This document shows, piece by piece, positions 33,679 to 42,249 of a DNA stretch of 51,484 bases. Every line of letters starts with the position of its first letter. Within the stretch, counting starts at the first letter, position 1. Origin of the DNA: an uncultured Lentisphaeria bacterium (GTDB lineage: Bacteria > Verrucomicrobiota > Lentisphaeria > Victivallales > UBA1829); the NCBI GenBank assembly GCA_949282305.1, contig CASDPB010000006.1:1-51484 (forward strand). The letters are read 5' to 3'. Below the pieces are notes generated by a model that was not told where the DNA came from, made no database searches, and worked only from the letters and a program-made list of their open reading frames with translations. A program made the translations under genes and the position numbers.

Positions 33679-34313
33679 GTAAACGGGATGATGCAGTCTT
33701 TCTTTATCATATCTTTGAAGCCTGTCAGAATATAATGACAATGCTGAAAGAGATTACTTTTGCGGATTTTCTGAAAAATCAGGAAAAGCAGGGGGCTGTT
33801 TTATGGAATTTTCAGGTAATCGGGGAAGCAACCAAACAGTTATCTGAAAAGATGACTCAGAAATATTCACGGGTGGAGTGGTCTTTAATGGCCCGTTTTC
33901 GGGATAAGATCGTTCATCATTATTTCGGAATAGAATTTGAGACTGTGTGGAACACGGCAAAAACGGAGTTGCCGAAAGTATTGTCAGAATTGGAACAAAT
34001 TCCTGAACTGATTGAAGTCCGCAAAAAAATGGCGGCAAAACAATTTGCAAATCTTGTTTTTTCCCTTACCGGTTTTACTGAACTGGAAGAACAGGAAAAA
34101 GAATTGCGGCGGCAATTGCGTATCTTGGGACATAACCGATGTTTGGTTGAGCAACCCTCCTCTTATGAGCATTGGATACAAATGACAGTTCCCGAACTGG
34201 TTGATATGCTTCTCAAAATCCCGGAGGAAAAACGTCAGGAAGTGTTACGCAAACATGAGAAAGGCTCTCATATGCCTGCGAGGAAAAAATCACCGCATGG
34301 CAGAGAACTGTAA
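33675..34313 (+). CDS. HepT-like RNase toxin with an unusual C-terminal extension
   Basis: 212 residues; typical HepT proteins are about 110-145. The HEPN domain (about 1-120) includes the catalytic motif R-DKIV-H-H-Y (RX4HXY) in MARFRDKIVHHYFGIEFETV, targeting RNA. From about 125 a second, Lys/Glu-rich segment follows: TGFTELEEQEKELRRQLRIL, then YEHWIQMTVPELVDMLLKIP and EEKRQEVLRKHEK, predicted helical and not part of known HepT. It may be a fused fragment of a neighbouring element gene or a specificity or oligomerisation tail. Translation is coupled to MntA through the ATGA overlap. Cytoplasmic. Confidence 0.78.
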   Translation: MSKRDDAVFLYHIFEACQNIMTMLKEITFADFLKNQEKQGAVLWNFQVIGEATKQLSEKMTQKYSRVEWSLMARFRDKIVHHYFGIEFETVWNTAKTELPKVLSELEQIPELIEVRKKMAAKQFANLVFSLTGFTELEEQEKELRRQLRILGHNRCLVEQPSSYEHWIQMTVPELVDMLLKIPEEKRQEVLRKHEKGSHMPARKKSPHGREL

Positions 34314-34314
34314 A

Positions 34315-34626
34315 CTACTCCGATATGCCCAATACTTCCGGCGTTCTGAGTTCAATTTTCATGCCATCGGCGGGAAAGACAGCCCGGACACATTCGACTT
34401 GCAGATGGGATAGCAAACTCTGTAATGACTCCCGGGAGACAATGAAAAAAAGCAATCCAGAGACAGTGTGCAGTTCGACCATTTTGAGCGACAGGTCTGC
34501 TTTGATTAACGAGATCATGTGCCAGGGGATGAGAAAATGTTCCCCTTCATCGGTCCGGATTCTCAAACGGGGAACCGGAGTTTGAACGGCTTCCCATCCA
34601 ACATGTTTTTGCTGTTCATTGTTCAT
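34315..34626 (-). CDS. Hypothetical element protein, 103 residues
   Basis: Starts MNNEQQKHVGWEAVQTPVPR and ends EVLGISE. It is beta-strand rich (RLRIRTDEGEHFLIPWHMIS, then a VELHTVSGLLFFIVSR strand pair), perhaps a small LytTR- or Sm-like barrel, but no family is recognised. GGAGG lies seven bases before this ATG, which makes it a better start than an ATG 15 bases upstream. It follows the relaxase remnant in the same direction, 28 bases after its stop, so it belongs to the transfer-gene operon. Its stop is adjacent to the convergent HepT gene's stop. Confidence 0.55.
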   Translation of the reverse strand: MNNEQQKHVGWEAVQTPVPRLRIRTDEGEHFLIPWHMISLIKADLSLKMVELHTVSGLLFFIVSRESLQSLLSHLQVECVRAVFPADGMKIELRTPEVLGISE

Positions 34627-34654
34627 TTCGTTGACCTCCATATTTGCTTGTTGA

Positions 34655-36056
34655 TTATCGTTCCGGTCCCTTGCGAATGGGACGCGGTCTGTTCCGTTTC
34701 ATCTCGTTTGTTGTCGCCGAACTTTCCTGTTCGATGATTTGATGTCTCAGCGACATTGCCTGAGCTTCCGCCATTTTCCGTTCCTGCGCCTGTACGTTGA
34801 TTTTCCGCAATTGCCTCTGATATTCCTCCATGCGCGATGCGACATAATTCCTGCGGCATTTACCGGAGAGCTTGAAGTTGATGACGGACAGGGTCGCCTC
34901 CGTCGCCTGCCGTCCGACACGGCGCAGCTTCGCCATTACTCTTTTGAGGTGACAGGAACGCATCAGACGATGCGGATCGGGCTCATACTGTTCCTGAATC
35001 CGCCTGAGATGCTCAAGATCCGGCTTTTCGATTTCACCGGATTTGACCAGATCGGCAACGGAAAGACGCTCCGACGGAATTCGCAACAGCCCCTCTTTGA
35101 AACGCTCCCGGTCGGGCAGATGCAGCGCGAGTTTGAAACGTCCGCGGGAGCAACCGACGTAAAACGCCTGTTTCGACATCTTTTCCGCCGCAACGACCAC
35201 ATGATCGGCGGTCATTCCCTGCGAAGCATGACTGATCATCACCCAGCCGTGCCGGATTCCGTGAAATGACTCCGGCAAACAGACCGTTCCCGTTATCCGC
35301 CGCTCCGCATCCAGCAGACGATATTCATTCGGCGTTGCTGTGGCAATCGCCAACGAACCGTTGCTGATCCTGAATTCCGGAGTTTTCAGATTCACCGTGA
35401 AGCGGACCAAATCGCCTTCGGCAACCGGAAGTTCCGCTGACTTTCCGACATCGACCGCGCTGCGGATTTTGCACGGGTTTACGGTCAAACCATTGGACAA
35501 AACGAGTTCGCCTGACGACTTGACCTGCTCTATCCCGACCATTTCGCCGGGTTTTCCCACACCTTTCAAACGGGTCGTGAAGAAGAGCTTCATTCCCGGC
35601 TGGTAATTTGCAATGTTGCCAAGTTGCGCTTTTGTCCAGCCGAAGGATTGAAATGTAACGATGTTTCGCTCCGTTTTCGCTTTGAGGCGTCCGGCAGCCT
35701 TGAGCTTTTCGCGCAAAATCGCAGTCAGCGCATCACATTCCCGATGCGTCGGGCTGACCGCAATACAGTTCAACGGATTTTTCCCCTGATCCGTCAATTC
35801 CATAAAACTCTCTGCCGCTTCCTCCAGGTATCTGCCCTTGCCCTCCCGCACAAAACCGCCGTGATCCAATGTCTCGAAACCTTCCAGAGCCAGTCCGGCC
35901 GAGGTCAGCTCAATCCCCTTGCGGTATTCCGCTGTCTGCTGGCGGTGAATCTGTGTAAGCATCGCTTTCGGAATCTGTGTATGTTCCTCCAGCAGCCGGG
36001 AAAAGTCGCCGCTCTCCACGGAGTTATGTTGTCTGGCGTCGCCGACGAACAACGCA
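34655..36056 (-). pseudogene. MobF-type relaxase/helicase, C-terminal part, cut by ISL3
   Basis: About 467 residues of a TraA/TrwC-like protein. ALFVGDARQHNSVESGDFSR is the SF1 helicase motif III region of conjugative relaxases, IHRQQTAEYRKGIEL follows, and near the end are ISHASQGMTADHVVVAAEKM and FYVGCSRGR, motifs V-VI (UvrD_C_2/AAA_30 type). A basic tail (RNRPRPIRKGPER) closes it. The N-terminal HUH nickase and the Walker A half are gone: the sequence stops exactly at the ISL3 terminal repeat (36057), and no matching piece is seen beyond the other IS end. The element therefore probably lost its own transfer function. Confidence 0.75.
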
Positions 36057-36083
36057 TCTTCTGCAGTTTGTGTAAAACTCGCC

Positions 36084-37304
36084 TCAAATGATAATTTTGA
36101 TATTGTTGTTCGGGAGATTGAAAATCTTGAGACGCATGTATTCAAGATCTCTGTATCCATATGCCTGTCGAAGCATTGTTCTTACCTTGTTGTTGAAACC
36201 TTCCATGGAGGCATTGGTCATGTTCCCGAAACGCCAGAATCCCAGGATTCCGTCCCAATGCTGCAATATGGTCTTTGCCATTTTGTGCAGTTGATCGGAT
36301 TGGATTTTCTGAGCGGTCCTTACCCATCGAAGCAATGCGTCTTCTGCCTGAGAAACGTTTTGAGCGACAGAATAAATACTTCGCAAAGCTTCTTTCATCA
36401 TGTGAACATCAGCCAACTCCTGAAAGGTCTGCTTGATCTTAGAGAGGTATGCAGTTGCTTCTGAACTCAAATTCTCCTCATTGCGCAAAAGTGTGAAGCG
36501 TTGATTTTTCAAAATGGCACGTTCTTCCGCATCCAGTTTTGCAGCAATTCTTCTCCTGACGAGATCCAGTTTTTCATTCATCAGTTTGATCACGTGAAAA
36601 TGGTCGAAAACAATCTGTGCAGACGGAAGATGTTCTTTTACCCAGTGAACAAAGGCTTTTCCCATATCCATGGCAACCACTTCAATTTCAGCTTTTGACC
36701 TTTGCAGACGAAGTAGAAAATCTTTGAGTGCATTGCCATCCTTGCCCTGATCCACATGAAGGACGGCACCGGAATCCAGATCACGAATGATCGTCCAGTA
36801 TGCCGTTTTTCCTGCCACGGTATGACCGATGGCAATTTCATCAATCCCAATGATTTTGACATGTTTGAGCTTGATCTGTCTGAACTTGTGCTTCAGATAA
36901 CGTTTTTCGCAGGCTTTGACGATGCGCCAGTCAAGATGGAAATACCTGCTGATCGCGTGAATTGTCATTTCCGGACGAAGTTCCAGAATCGTTCGCTCCA
37001 ACGCCTTGGTAATTCTGGCTTTGGGATGGGACAAAAACGGCAGTTCTTCCACAGAGAGAGCTCGACAACGTGGACAATAGATACGGTGAAGTTCCACCTC
37101 AAAATAAAGTGCCATGCTTCCATAGGGAAGCCCCTGAATACGTCTTGTCCGGTAGCGATGCACACTGACAGAACAATGAAAACATTTGGGGCAACGAAAG
37201 TCCTTCCGTTTCAAACGCTGAATCACTTTTCCTTTAGAATATTGAAAAGAATGGTGTTGAAATCCAACAATACCCTGTGTATGGTATGCAAGACTGGTCG
37301 ACAT
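36084..37304 (-). CDS. ISL3-family transposase
   Basis: 406 residues. An N-terminal zinc-binding part (FRCPKCFHC, then YCPRCRALSVEELPF) precedes the DDE domain: IIGIDEIAIGHTVAGKTAYW holds the first Asp, EVVAMDMGKAFVHWVKEHLP the second, and GNMTNASMEGFNNKVRTMLR, with the catalytic Glu, ends the domain. This order and length are standard for ISL3 (DDE_Tnp_ISL3). The frame is intact, so the IS may still be active. The transposase reads in the same direction as the interrupted relaxase gene. Confidence 0.9.
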   Translation of the reverse strand: MSTSLAYHTQGIVGFQHHSFQYSKGKVIQRLKRKDFRCPKCFHCSVSVHRYRTRRIQGLPYGSMALYFEVELHRIYCPRCRALSVEELPFLSHPKARITKALERTILELRPEMTIHAISRYFHLDWRIVKACEKRYLKHKFRQIKLKHVKIIGIDEIAIGHTVAGKTAYWTIIRDLDSGAVLHVDQGKDGNALKDFLLRLQRSKAEIEVVAMDMGKAFVHWVKEHLPSAQIVFDHFHVIKLMNEKLDLVRRRIAAKLDAEERAILKNQRFTLLRNEENLSSEATAYLSKIKQTFQELADVHMMKEALRSIYSVAQNVSQAEDALLRWVRTAQKIQSDQLHKMAKTILQHWDGILGFWRFGNMTNASMEGFNNKVRTMLRQAYGYRDLEYMRLKIFNLPNNNIKIII

Positions 37305-37376
37305 TATGTTCCTCCATGTTTGGTCTCCAAACTAAAACATAGAGTCTGATGGGGCCAGTCGCTTCTCTTTTCCAAC

Positions 37377-37403
37377 GTTTTCCGAAAACTTTTTTCGGAA
37401 AAC
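37377..37403. terminator. 12-bp hairpin in the ISL3 leader region
   Basis: GTTTTCCGAAAA (37377-37388) and TTTTCGGAAAAC (37392-37403) pair perfectly around a 3-base loop. Placed upstream of the transposase, it could block read-through transcription into the IS, as such hairpins do in other ISs, or bind transposase. Confidence 0.45.
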
Positions 37404-37609
37404 ATCACTTCCTCTATTCAGACGGGTTCCCAAAGCTGTCAAGTTTCAAACGGAATAAAAGGGAGCATCGCGACCGATTATGCCGGATTGGAACTTGACT
37501 GCACAGGGGTTCCGGATATTCCCATCCCATTTTTTACACAAAGTGCAGAAGAACCAACTTTTGGTTCAACAACTGACCTTTGACTTCTGACATACGCTGC
37601 TATCTCCGA

Positions 37610-37633
37610 TACCCCGCTGCTTGCGGCGGGGTA
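37610..37633. terminator. Hairpin after the DUF1016 gene
   Basis: TACCCCGC (37610-37617) and GCGGGGTA (37626-37633) form an 8-bp stem with an 8-base loop, three bases after the DUF1016 stop. No T-run follows on the minus strand, so it is a weak or factor-assisted terminator at best. Confidence 0.45.
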
Positions 37634-37635
37634 GT

Positions 37636-38745
37636 TCATTTTGAAAGTTCAGTCTCAATTTCCTCAATGGACGGCAAGGAAGATTTCAACTCGGTCGGTA
37701 TCAAATTGGGGATTTCATATTCAGCTATGCCAATGGGTTTCTGCATATCTTTCAAAGTATATTCGGCAATAATACGATTTTCATTCTGGCAAAGAATCAA
37801 GCCTATTGTCGGATTGTCCGTTTCATGCTTTAGCTGTGCATCTACCAGGTTACAATAAAAATTCATTTTTCCTGCATATTCCGGAAGAAATTTTCCGATC
37901 TTCAAATCTATGACAACGAAACTCCGCAGTTTGAGATGATAAAAAAGCATGTCGATAGCAAAATCCTGATTGTCAACAGACAAGGGATATTGTCTTCCCA
38001 CAAATGCAAAGCCACGCCCTAATTCCAGTAGAAATTTCTGAATATGTTCCGTGAGTTTCGTTTCCAATTCATATTCATTGAAGCGGGGACCAATGGTTAA
38101 AAAGTCAAATAGATATGGATCCTTCAGATTTCGTTTCACCTGTGCAGCGTAATTGCCGTTCAGTTTATCATCAAAATTATTGAGACGATTGCCATTCCGA
38201 GCGTAAGCATCGCTTTTTATCTGTAAACCCAAAAGATCACGACTCCAGCCAAATTCGACAATTTGTCGCATATACCAAAAACGAGCATTCATATCCTTGA
38301 CTTTTTCCATCAGAATAACATTGTGCCCCCAAGGAATGGCAAAAATAAGAGAAATATCCACGTTTTGAGATTTTGCAACACCCTGTTGCAAAATCCCAAA
38401 AGAATCAGTATCATTTAGAATGTGGTCAGACTCGATGGTCAATTTTGCAACAGTCTGTTGCAAAATTGGGTACTCCCGGTAGAATGCAATCATGTAACCG
38501 ATATTACGCTCGGAAAACCCTTTTTGTTCCGGAAAATCATTCTTCAAGTCGGTAGACAATCTGGGAATTACACTTTTTCCCCAACCTTCCTGCTTTTGCC
38601 GTTCAGAAATCAATCGCCCAATGCACCAATACATCTGAAGCATTGTCGCATTTGCAGAATAGAATGCTTTATGCTGTGACTGTACAATCTGCTCTTTTAT
38701 CGAGGCAAGCAAATCATGATATTGTTTCAGTTGTGCATAATTCAT
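37636..38745 (-). CDS. DUF1016/YhcG-family PD-(D/E)XK nuclease-like protein
   Basis: 369 residues. The N-terminal DUF1016_N domain (about 1-190) includes MYWCIGRLISERQKQEGWGK, FSERNIGYMIAFYREYP and the family's IFAIPWGHNVILMEKVKD. The C-terminal PD-(D/E)XK domain has GFAFVGRQYPL, FAIDMLFYHLKLRSFVVIDL and KIGKF, giving D...(E/D)xK-type residues, then the EYAGKMNFYCNLVD segment. Family members occur in mobile and defence-rich regions and are thought to be nucleases; the substrate is not established. Start at 38745 by family alignment (MNYAQLKQYHDLLAS); an upstream in-frame ATG at 38826 adds 27 unlikely residues. It diverges from dnaN at 38973. Confidence 0.85.
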   Translation of the reverse strand: MNYAQLKQYHDLLASIKEQIVQSQHKAFYSANATMLQMYWCIGRLISERQKQEGWGKSVIPRLSTDLKNDFPEQKGFSERNIGYMIAFYREYPILQQTVAKLTIESDHILNDTDSFGILQQGVAKSQNVDISLIFAIPWGHNVILMEKVKDMNARFWYMRQIVEFGWSRDLLGLQIKSDAYARNGNRLNNFDDKLNGNYAAQVKRNLKDPYLFDFLTIGPRFNEYELETKLTEHIQKFLLELGRGFAFVGRQYPLSVDNQDFAIDMLFYHLKLRSFVVIDLKIGKFLPEYAGKMNFYCNLVDAQLKHETDNPTIGLILCQNENRIIAEYTLKDMQKPIGIAEYEIPNLIPTELKSSLPSIEEIETELSK

Positions 38746-38972
38746 ATTATTTTCTCTAGGGTATATGTCTTTTGATTCGAAAACTTGAAGAATAATATAC
38801 CTTTCCTTGAGGGATAAGTCAACCATTCAAATGTTCTTGGAAATGCCGAAACATGAAATATCGTAGCCGTTTTGTTCGGTTTTCGCTTTTCCCTGAGCCG
38901 ATTCCGGCTCCGGCCGCTTGATCGGGTGTCCGAACAAACCGTTTCGAATCAACCATAAAGGAATAAAAGAAA

Positions 38973-40067
38973 ATGAAATGCACCGTAGAAAAAGAACTGC
39001 TGCTGACCCATCTGCAAAGAGTCTGCAACGTGGTGAGCCGGAAAGCCGCTCTGCCGATTCTCAGCATGATCCATGTCAAAGCCGAAAAGGATTCTCTGAT
39101 TCTCAGGACAACAAATCTTGAAATCGAACTTGAATCTACCTTGAAAGCAAATGTCGAGGAATCCGGAACCACCACAATCCCGGCCAAAAGCCTTCTGGCG
39201 CTGGTCTCCAAACTGAATGGAACGGAAGTCTCGTTTCACAGTAACAAGAAATTCCAGAGCACGATTCAATGCGGAAATGCGGAATTCAAACTGCTCGGCT
39301 TGGACCCGAAAGATTTCCCTGAGGTTTTCACGTTTGAAAGTAAACGGAAAATCACCTTGGAACAGAAAGCGCTCTCCCGTATGATCGACTCCGTTGCGTT
39401 TGCCGTTTCCATCGACGACTCCCGCAAGACGCTTCAGGGAATTCTCTTGTCCGTCAAGGATGGAGTTCTGACTGCGGTATCCACGGACGGAAAACGTCTT
39501 GCACTGGTGGAAACACAAATTGAAGACAACACCGCAAACGGGGATATCATCGTTCCGCTGCGAACCGCCCTTGAAATCAGGCGTCAGCTCGGCAAAGAGG
39601 GAATGGTTGAACTCGGCATTGACAACAAAACCATTCGGGTTCAGATTGAAAACACGGTCATGCTGTCCAAACTGATCAAGGGAATTTATCCGAACTTCCA
39701 GCAGATCATTCCGTCCAACTTCCAGAAAGAAGTGGAACTTCCCCGCAATGCCGTGCAGCAGGCACTGGAACTGGTCGCCGTTCCGCAAACCGAGGTCGCG
39801 GACGGAGTGAAACTGACGCTGTACCGGAACATGCTTGAGCTTTACACTCAAAACAGCAGCATCGGCGAAGGCCGGGATATTGTTGACGTCTATTACAGAT
39901 ATGAGGATGAAATCTCGCTGGTGTTCAATACCGCATTCCTGCTGGACCCGTTCCGATATACTGACAAAGAAAATTTCCGTATGAAGATCATTGATCCGAC
40001 CTCTCCGGTCGCGTTGGAAGACGGAACGGGATTTCTCTATGTCGTCATGCCATTGAGAAAAAAGTGA
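38973..40067 (+). CDS. dnaN: DNA polymerase III beta subunit (sliding clamp) on a mobile element
   Basis: 364 residues, full clamp length. It begins MKCTVEKELLLTHLQRVCNV, then VSRKAALPILSMIHVKAEKD, the signature opening of DnaN; TIPAKSLLALVSKL and VSTDGKRLALVE mark domains 1 and 2, and FLYVVMPLRKK is the usual 'VVMP(M/L)R' end, which forms part of the partner-binding pocket. Clamps tether polymerases and repair enzymes to DNA. Its context is mobile (relaxase remnant, IS, nuclease) with no dnaA, recF or gyrB nearby, so this is an accessory copy carried by a plasmid or ICE. AAAGGAATAAAAGAAA precedes the ATG. It leads a run of four further plus-strand genes. Confidence 0.92.
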   Translation: MKCTVEKELLLTHLQRVCNVVSRKAALPILSMIHVKAEKDSLILRTTNLEIELESTLKANVEESGTTTIPAKSLLALVSKLNGTEVSFHSNKKFQSTIQCGNAEFKLLGLDPKDFPEVFTFESKRKITLEQKALSRMIDSVAFAVSIDDSRKTLQGILLSVKDGVLTAVSTDGKRLALVETQIEDNTANGDIIVPLRTALEIRRQLGKEGMVELGIDNKTIRVQIENTVMLSKLIKGIYPNFQQIIPSNFQKEVELPRNAVQQALELVAVPQTEVADGVKLTLYRNMLELYTQNSSIGEGRDIVDVYYRYEDEISLVFNTAFLLDPFRYTDKENFRMKIIDPTSPVALEDGTGFLYVVMPLRKK

Positions 40068-40074
40068 GTTCGGA

Positions 40075-40584
40075 ATGTCCACAAAAGACACCTTGCGTTG
40101 GCTCGTGAAAAACGGGCATTTACGGCGTTTTTCCGCAGATGCCTGGAACGGATTCACCGAAGCACAGATGCTTTACTGGATCTCCAAGGGGTGGAAAAAT
40201 CCGCCGTGCGCATTTACATCCGTCACGATAAAACAGAAAAATCTTTTGCGTTCCTATCACGCACAAGGACTTTTGCGGGGATTTTATCTGAATGATCTCG
40301 ACGATCTGACGGAACGTGAAGCGGCTTTTTTGATTGGATGCGCCGAAGATAACCGCTGGACCTGCGAAAAAGGATATCAGGACTGCCTGCGCAAAACGAT
40401 TTCCGACAATGAGTCTGCCACTCCGAAACAGCTCCGGCAAATCATTAACCTCGGCAAAGCGGGATGCCTGAACCGGATATCGATCAATACCCTGTTGAAA
40501 ATCACCCGTCTCAGCGCCAACCGCCTGATCTGGCGTGGAGAAATAAACCGGAAGGAGAACAAACATGTTTCTCACTGCAAATGA
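40075..40584 (+). CDS. Hypothetical protein with three T-x-x-Q...LT-x-x-EA-x-x-LI repeats
   Basis: 169 residues, unknown. Three tandem units of about 35-42 residues are visible: 4-38 (DTLRWLVKNGHLRRF to FTEAQMLYWISKG), 50-90 (TIKQKNLLRSYHAQGLL to LTEREAAFLIG) and 115-153 (ATPKQLRQIINLGKAGCL to SANRLIW). Each follows T-x2-Q-x3-L, a helix, G-x-L, then (L/F)T-x2-(E/Q)A-x2-LI. The same unit occurs in the next protein. Related short motifs occur in phage and plasmid DNA-metabolism accessory proteins, so a DNA- or clamp-binding role is conceivable but unproven. It starts 7 bases after dnaN and overlaps the next gene by 20 bases. Confidence 0.7.
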   Translation: MSTKDTLRWLVKNGHLRRFSADAWNGFTEAQMLYWISKGWKNPPCAFTSVTIKQKNLLRSYHAQGLLRGFYLNDLDDLTEREAAFLIGCAEDNRWTCEKGYQDCLRKTISDNESATPKQLRQIINLGKAGCLNRISINTLLKITRLSANRLIWRGEINRKENKHVSHCK

Positions 40585-41272
40585 ACACGAAGCCTTTCTG
40601 CGCGGACAGGCGGCGGGATTGATCCCGGAACATATTCCGCTGCCCCGCAATGAAGAGGAAATCAACGGTCTGATTTTACACATCGGACTGCTGTTCAGCG
40701 TAAAAATCGGCTACCGGAACCGGAATATGAAATTCCGAGTCATGGAACTTTCAGCGTTCTCCGAAGATTACCTGAATGATTTGCTTCATCGTCTGCCGCA
40801 AGTCAGGAAAGATGAAGTCCTTGCGCTGACGGAATTCCGGCGGGATGCCTATCCTTCTCCACTGAAGGGCCTGTATCAGTATTTTTCCTTTGGAAAAGAG
40901 ATTGTTGCCGCCGCCGACCTGAATCAACGGCTTGCCGGACACTGTAAGATTTTTTCGGAAGAAGAAATTCTCCGAGGTTTTGATTTCCCCTATACCCCGC
41001 CGGAATCCGCCGGTGGGGCCACCCTTGAGCAGAGAGCGGAACTTTCGGATATGGTTCAGGATAAACGGCTGCCTGCGATCACCCGTCGTACATGGGAACA
41101 TCTGACAGAGGCTCAAGCCGCGGAACTCATTTCGTCAGTCCCGAAGCCGGAGGCGGAACCTCCGGATTCAGTCAAAAACGTGCTTTATGCCGTCGAAAGG
41201 CTGAGTCGGGAGGAAAGAGAACTCGTGAGGGATATCATCAACCAAAAGCGCACATGGAGGAAAAGAGAATGA
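40565..41272 (+). CDS. Hypothetical protein sharing the T-x-x-Q / LT-x-x-EA repeat
   Basis: 235 residues, unknown family. A half-repeat at 4-36 (TANEHEAFLRGQAAGLIPEH to INGLI) and a full one at 151-192 (GATLEQRAELSDMVQDKRLP to LTEAQAAELISSV) match those of the preceding protein. Between them lies an alpha/beta region (YRNRNMKFRVMELSAFSEDY, then SPLKGLYQYFSFGKE). No catalytic motif is seen. GGAGAAC ends two bases before ATG 40565, inside the preceding gene, so the two are coupled. The stop overlaps the next ATG (ATGA). Confidence 0.7.
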   Translation: MFLTANEHEAFLRGQAAGLIPEHIPLPRNEEEINGLILHIGLLFSVKIGYRNRNMKFRVMELSAFSEDYLNDLLHRLPQVRKDEVLALTEFRRDAYPSPLKGLYQYFSFGKEIVAAADLNQRLAGHCKIFSEEEILRGFDFPYTPPESAGGATLEQRAELSDMVQDKRLPAITRRTWEHLTEAQAAELISSVPKPEAEPPDSVKNVLYAVERLSREERELVRDIINQKRTWRKRE

Positions 41273-41577
41273 AAATCGTCAACGGCAGAAAATTTGTATC
41301 CCCGGGCGAGATTGCCGCTTGCCTGAATGCCAGAATTACGGATGAAAGATTCCGTTACGGTGTTCCGGAACTGGTCTGCGCCTGGGCAAACACCCGGAAG
41401 CAGTACTTCCTCACGACGGAGAAACAGGTCGAAGAAGGCGTTCACTACATACAGACAGGAGACGGCGAACAGCTTCTTTCCGAAGAAGCCTGCAAACTGA
41501 TTGAGGAACTTGCCAATGTGGACGGACACAGCATCCCGCTCGTGACCGATGGCGCCGGAGAACTTTTCAAAGACTGA
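41269..41577 (+). CDS. Hypothetical protein, 102 residues
   Basis: Starts MKIVNGRKFVSPGEIAACLN at ATG 41269, overlapping the previous stop by four bases, with GGAGGAAAAGAGA upstream. The opening looks helix-turn-helix-like, and YFLTTEKQVEEGVHYI with LLSEEACKLIEELANVDGHS suggests a compact alpha/beta or DNA-binding fold. No family recognised. Translational coupling places it in the dnaN operon of the mobile element. Confidence 0.6.
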   Translation: MKIVNGRKFVSPGEIAACLNARITDERFRYGVPELVCAWANTRKQYFLTTEKQVEEGVHYIQTGDGEQLLSEEACKLIEELANVDGHSIPLVTDGAGELFKD

Positions 41578-41625
41578 CAGAAGGATTCCGCTACGGCAAC
41601 ATGCCGCGGCGGATGTTGAAAACCT

Positions 41626-42066
41626 ATGATTGAACTTGCCGTTACCATCATCATTATCGTCTATACTCTTTACCGGATTTATTGTTTTGCCATGCGGCAA
41701 TCTGCCAGGGAAGAAGAATTCTGGAACAATCGAAAAATCTTTTATAACGATATTTTCACCAGAATATACGCGATTGCCAAAATCGTTCTGCTGATCATCG
41801 TGATTTTCTGTGTAATCCTGCTTTCTGTCACGCTGGCTTACGGACAGACACCAACTTTACAGGATTTCAGAAATCCGAAATTTCTTGAACTCCTGTTGGG
41901 CGCGAGTATTCTTGCGATCCCGCAATGCGGCATCATCTGGCTGTACCGCCGACTCAAAAAAGGTCAGAGACCGGGACCTGTTGAAATTATGTTCTTTTTG
42001 ATATTCACAGGTTTGATCGGCTTTGCTCTATTCTCCCTCATCTATCTGCTGGTCATTGAAAAATGA
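41626..42066 (+). CDS. Hypothetical membrane protein, four predicted helices
   Basis: 146 residues with hydrophobic stretches at about 3-22 (ELAVTIIIIVYTLYRIYCF), 50-72 (AKIVLLIIVIFCVILLSVTL), 88-105 (LLLGASILAIPQCGIIWL) and 119-142 (EIMFFLIFTGLIGFALFSLI). No known family; an inner-membrane location is clear. It follows the 102-residue protein by 48 bases in the same direction without a strong ribosome site, so it may be the last gene of the dnaN operon. Confidence 0.6.
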   Translation: MIELAVTIIIIVYTLYRIYCFAMRQSAREEEFWNNRKIFYNDIFTRIYAIAKIVLLIIVIFCVILLSVTLAYGQTPTLQDFRNPKFLELLLGASILAIPQCGIIWLYRRLKKGQRPGPVEIMFFLIFTGLIGFALFSLIYLLVIEK

Positions 42067-42249
42067 ATTGAATAACTGGTATGGGAAATCCATACTACGA
42101 TGAAAATCCCGTACAGAAAAGCGTTCTTATCTGGAATCCTGTTCATCGCCCCATTGACGTTTTTTCCAAAATCGGAGAATTATTCAGCTCAACCAAGGTA
42201 ACGAGTTTTTTTACGCACTACGTCACCATAAATTTTCTAGCTTCTTCCT

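Larger units (their letters stand above)
36057..37552 (-). mobile_element. ISL3-family insertion sequence with readable terminal repeats
   Basis: 21-base terminal inverted repeats, 36057-36077 (reads TCTTCTGCAG inward, ending in a TGTGTAAAA stretch) and 37532-37552, match at 20 of 21 positions. They enclose 1496 bp and a single transposase gene whose stop lies 7 bases from the left repeat. No 8-bp target duplication is seen (ACAACGCA left, ACCAACTT right), so one flank was probably lost or rearranged after insertion. A 12-bp-stem hairpin (37377-37403) lies inside, ahead of the transposase gene. Confidence 0.72.

Noticed and set aside
37434-37583. A 49-codon plus-strand frame ending FFTQSAEEPTFGSTTDL that looks like the C-terminus of a broken gene
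   Set aside because: It lies within and just past the ISL3 right terminal repeat; the coding look comes from the repeat shared with the relaxase side.
38949-40157. A 402-codon minus-strand frame opposite dnaN
   Set aside because: The plus strand is unmistakably DnaN; the antisense frame has no recognisable motif.
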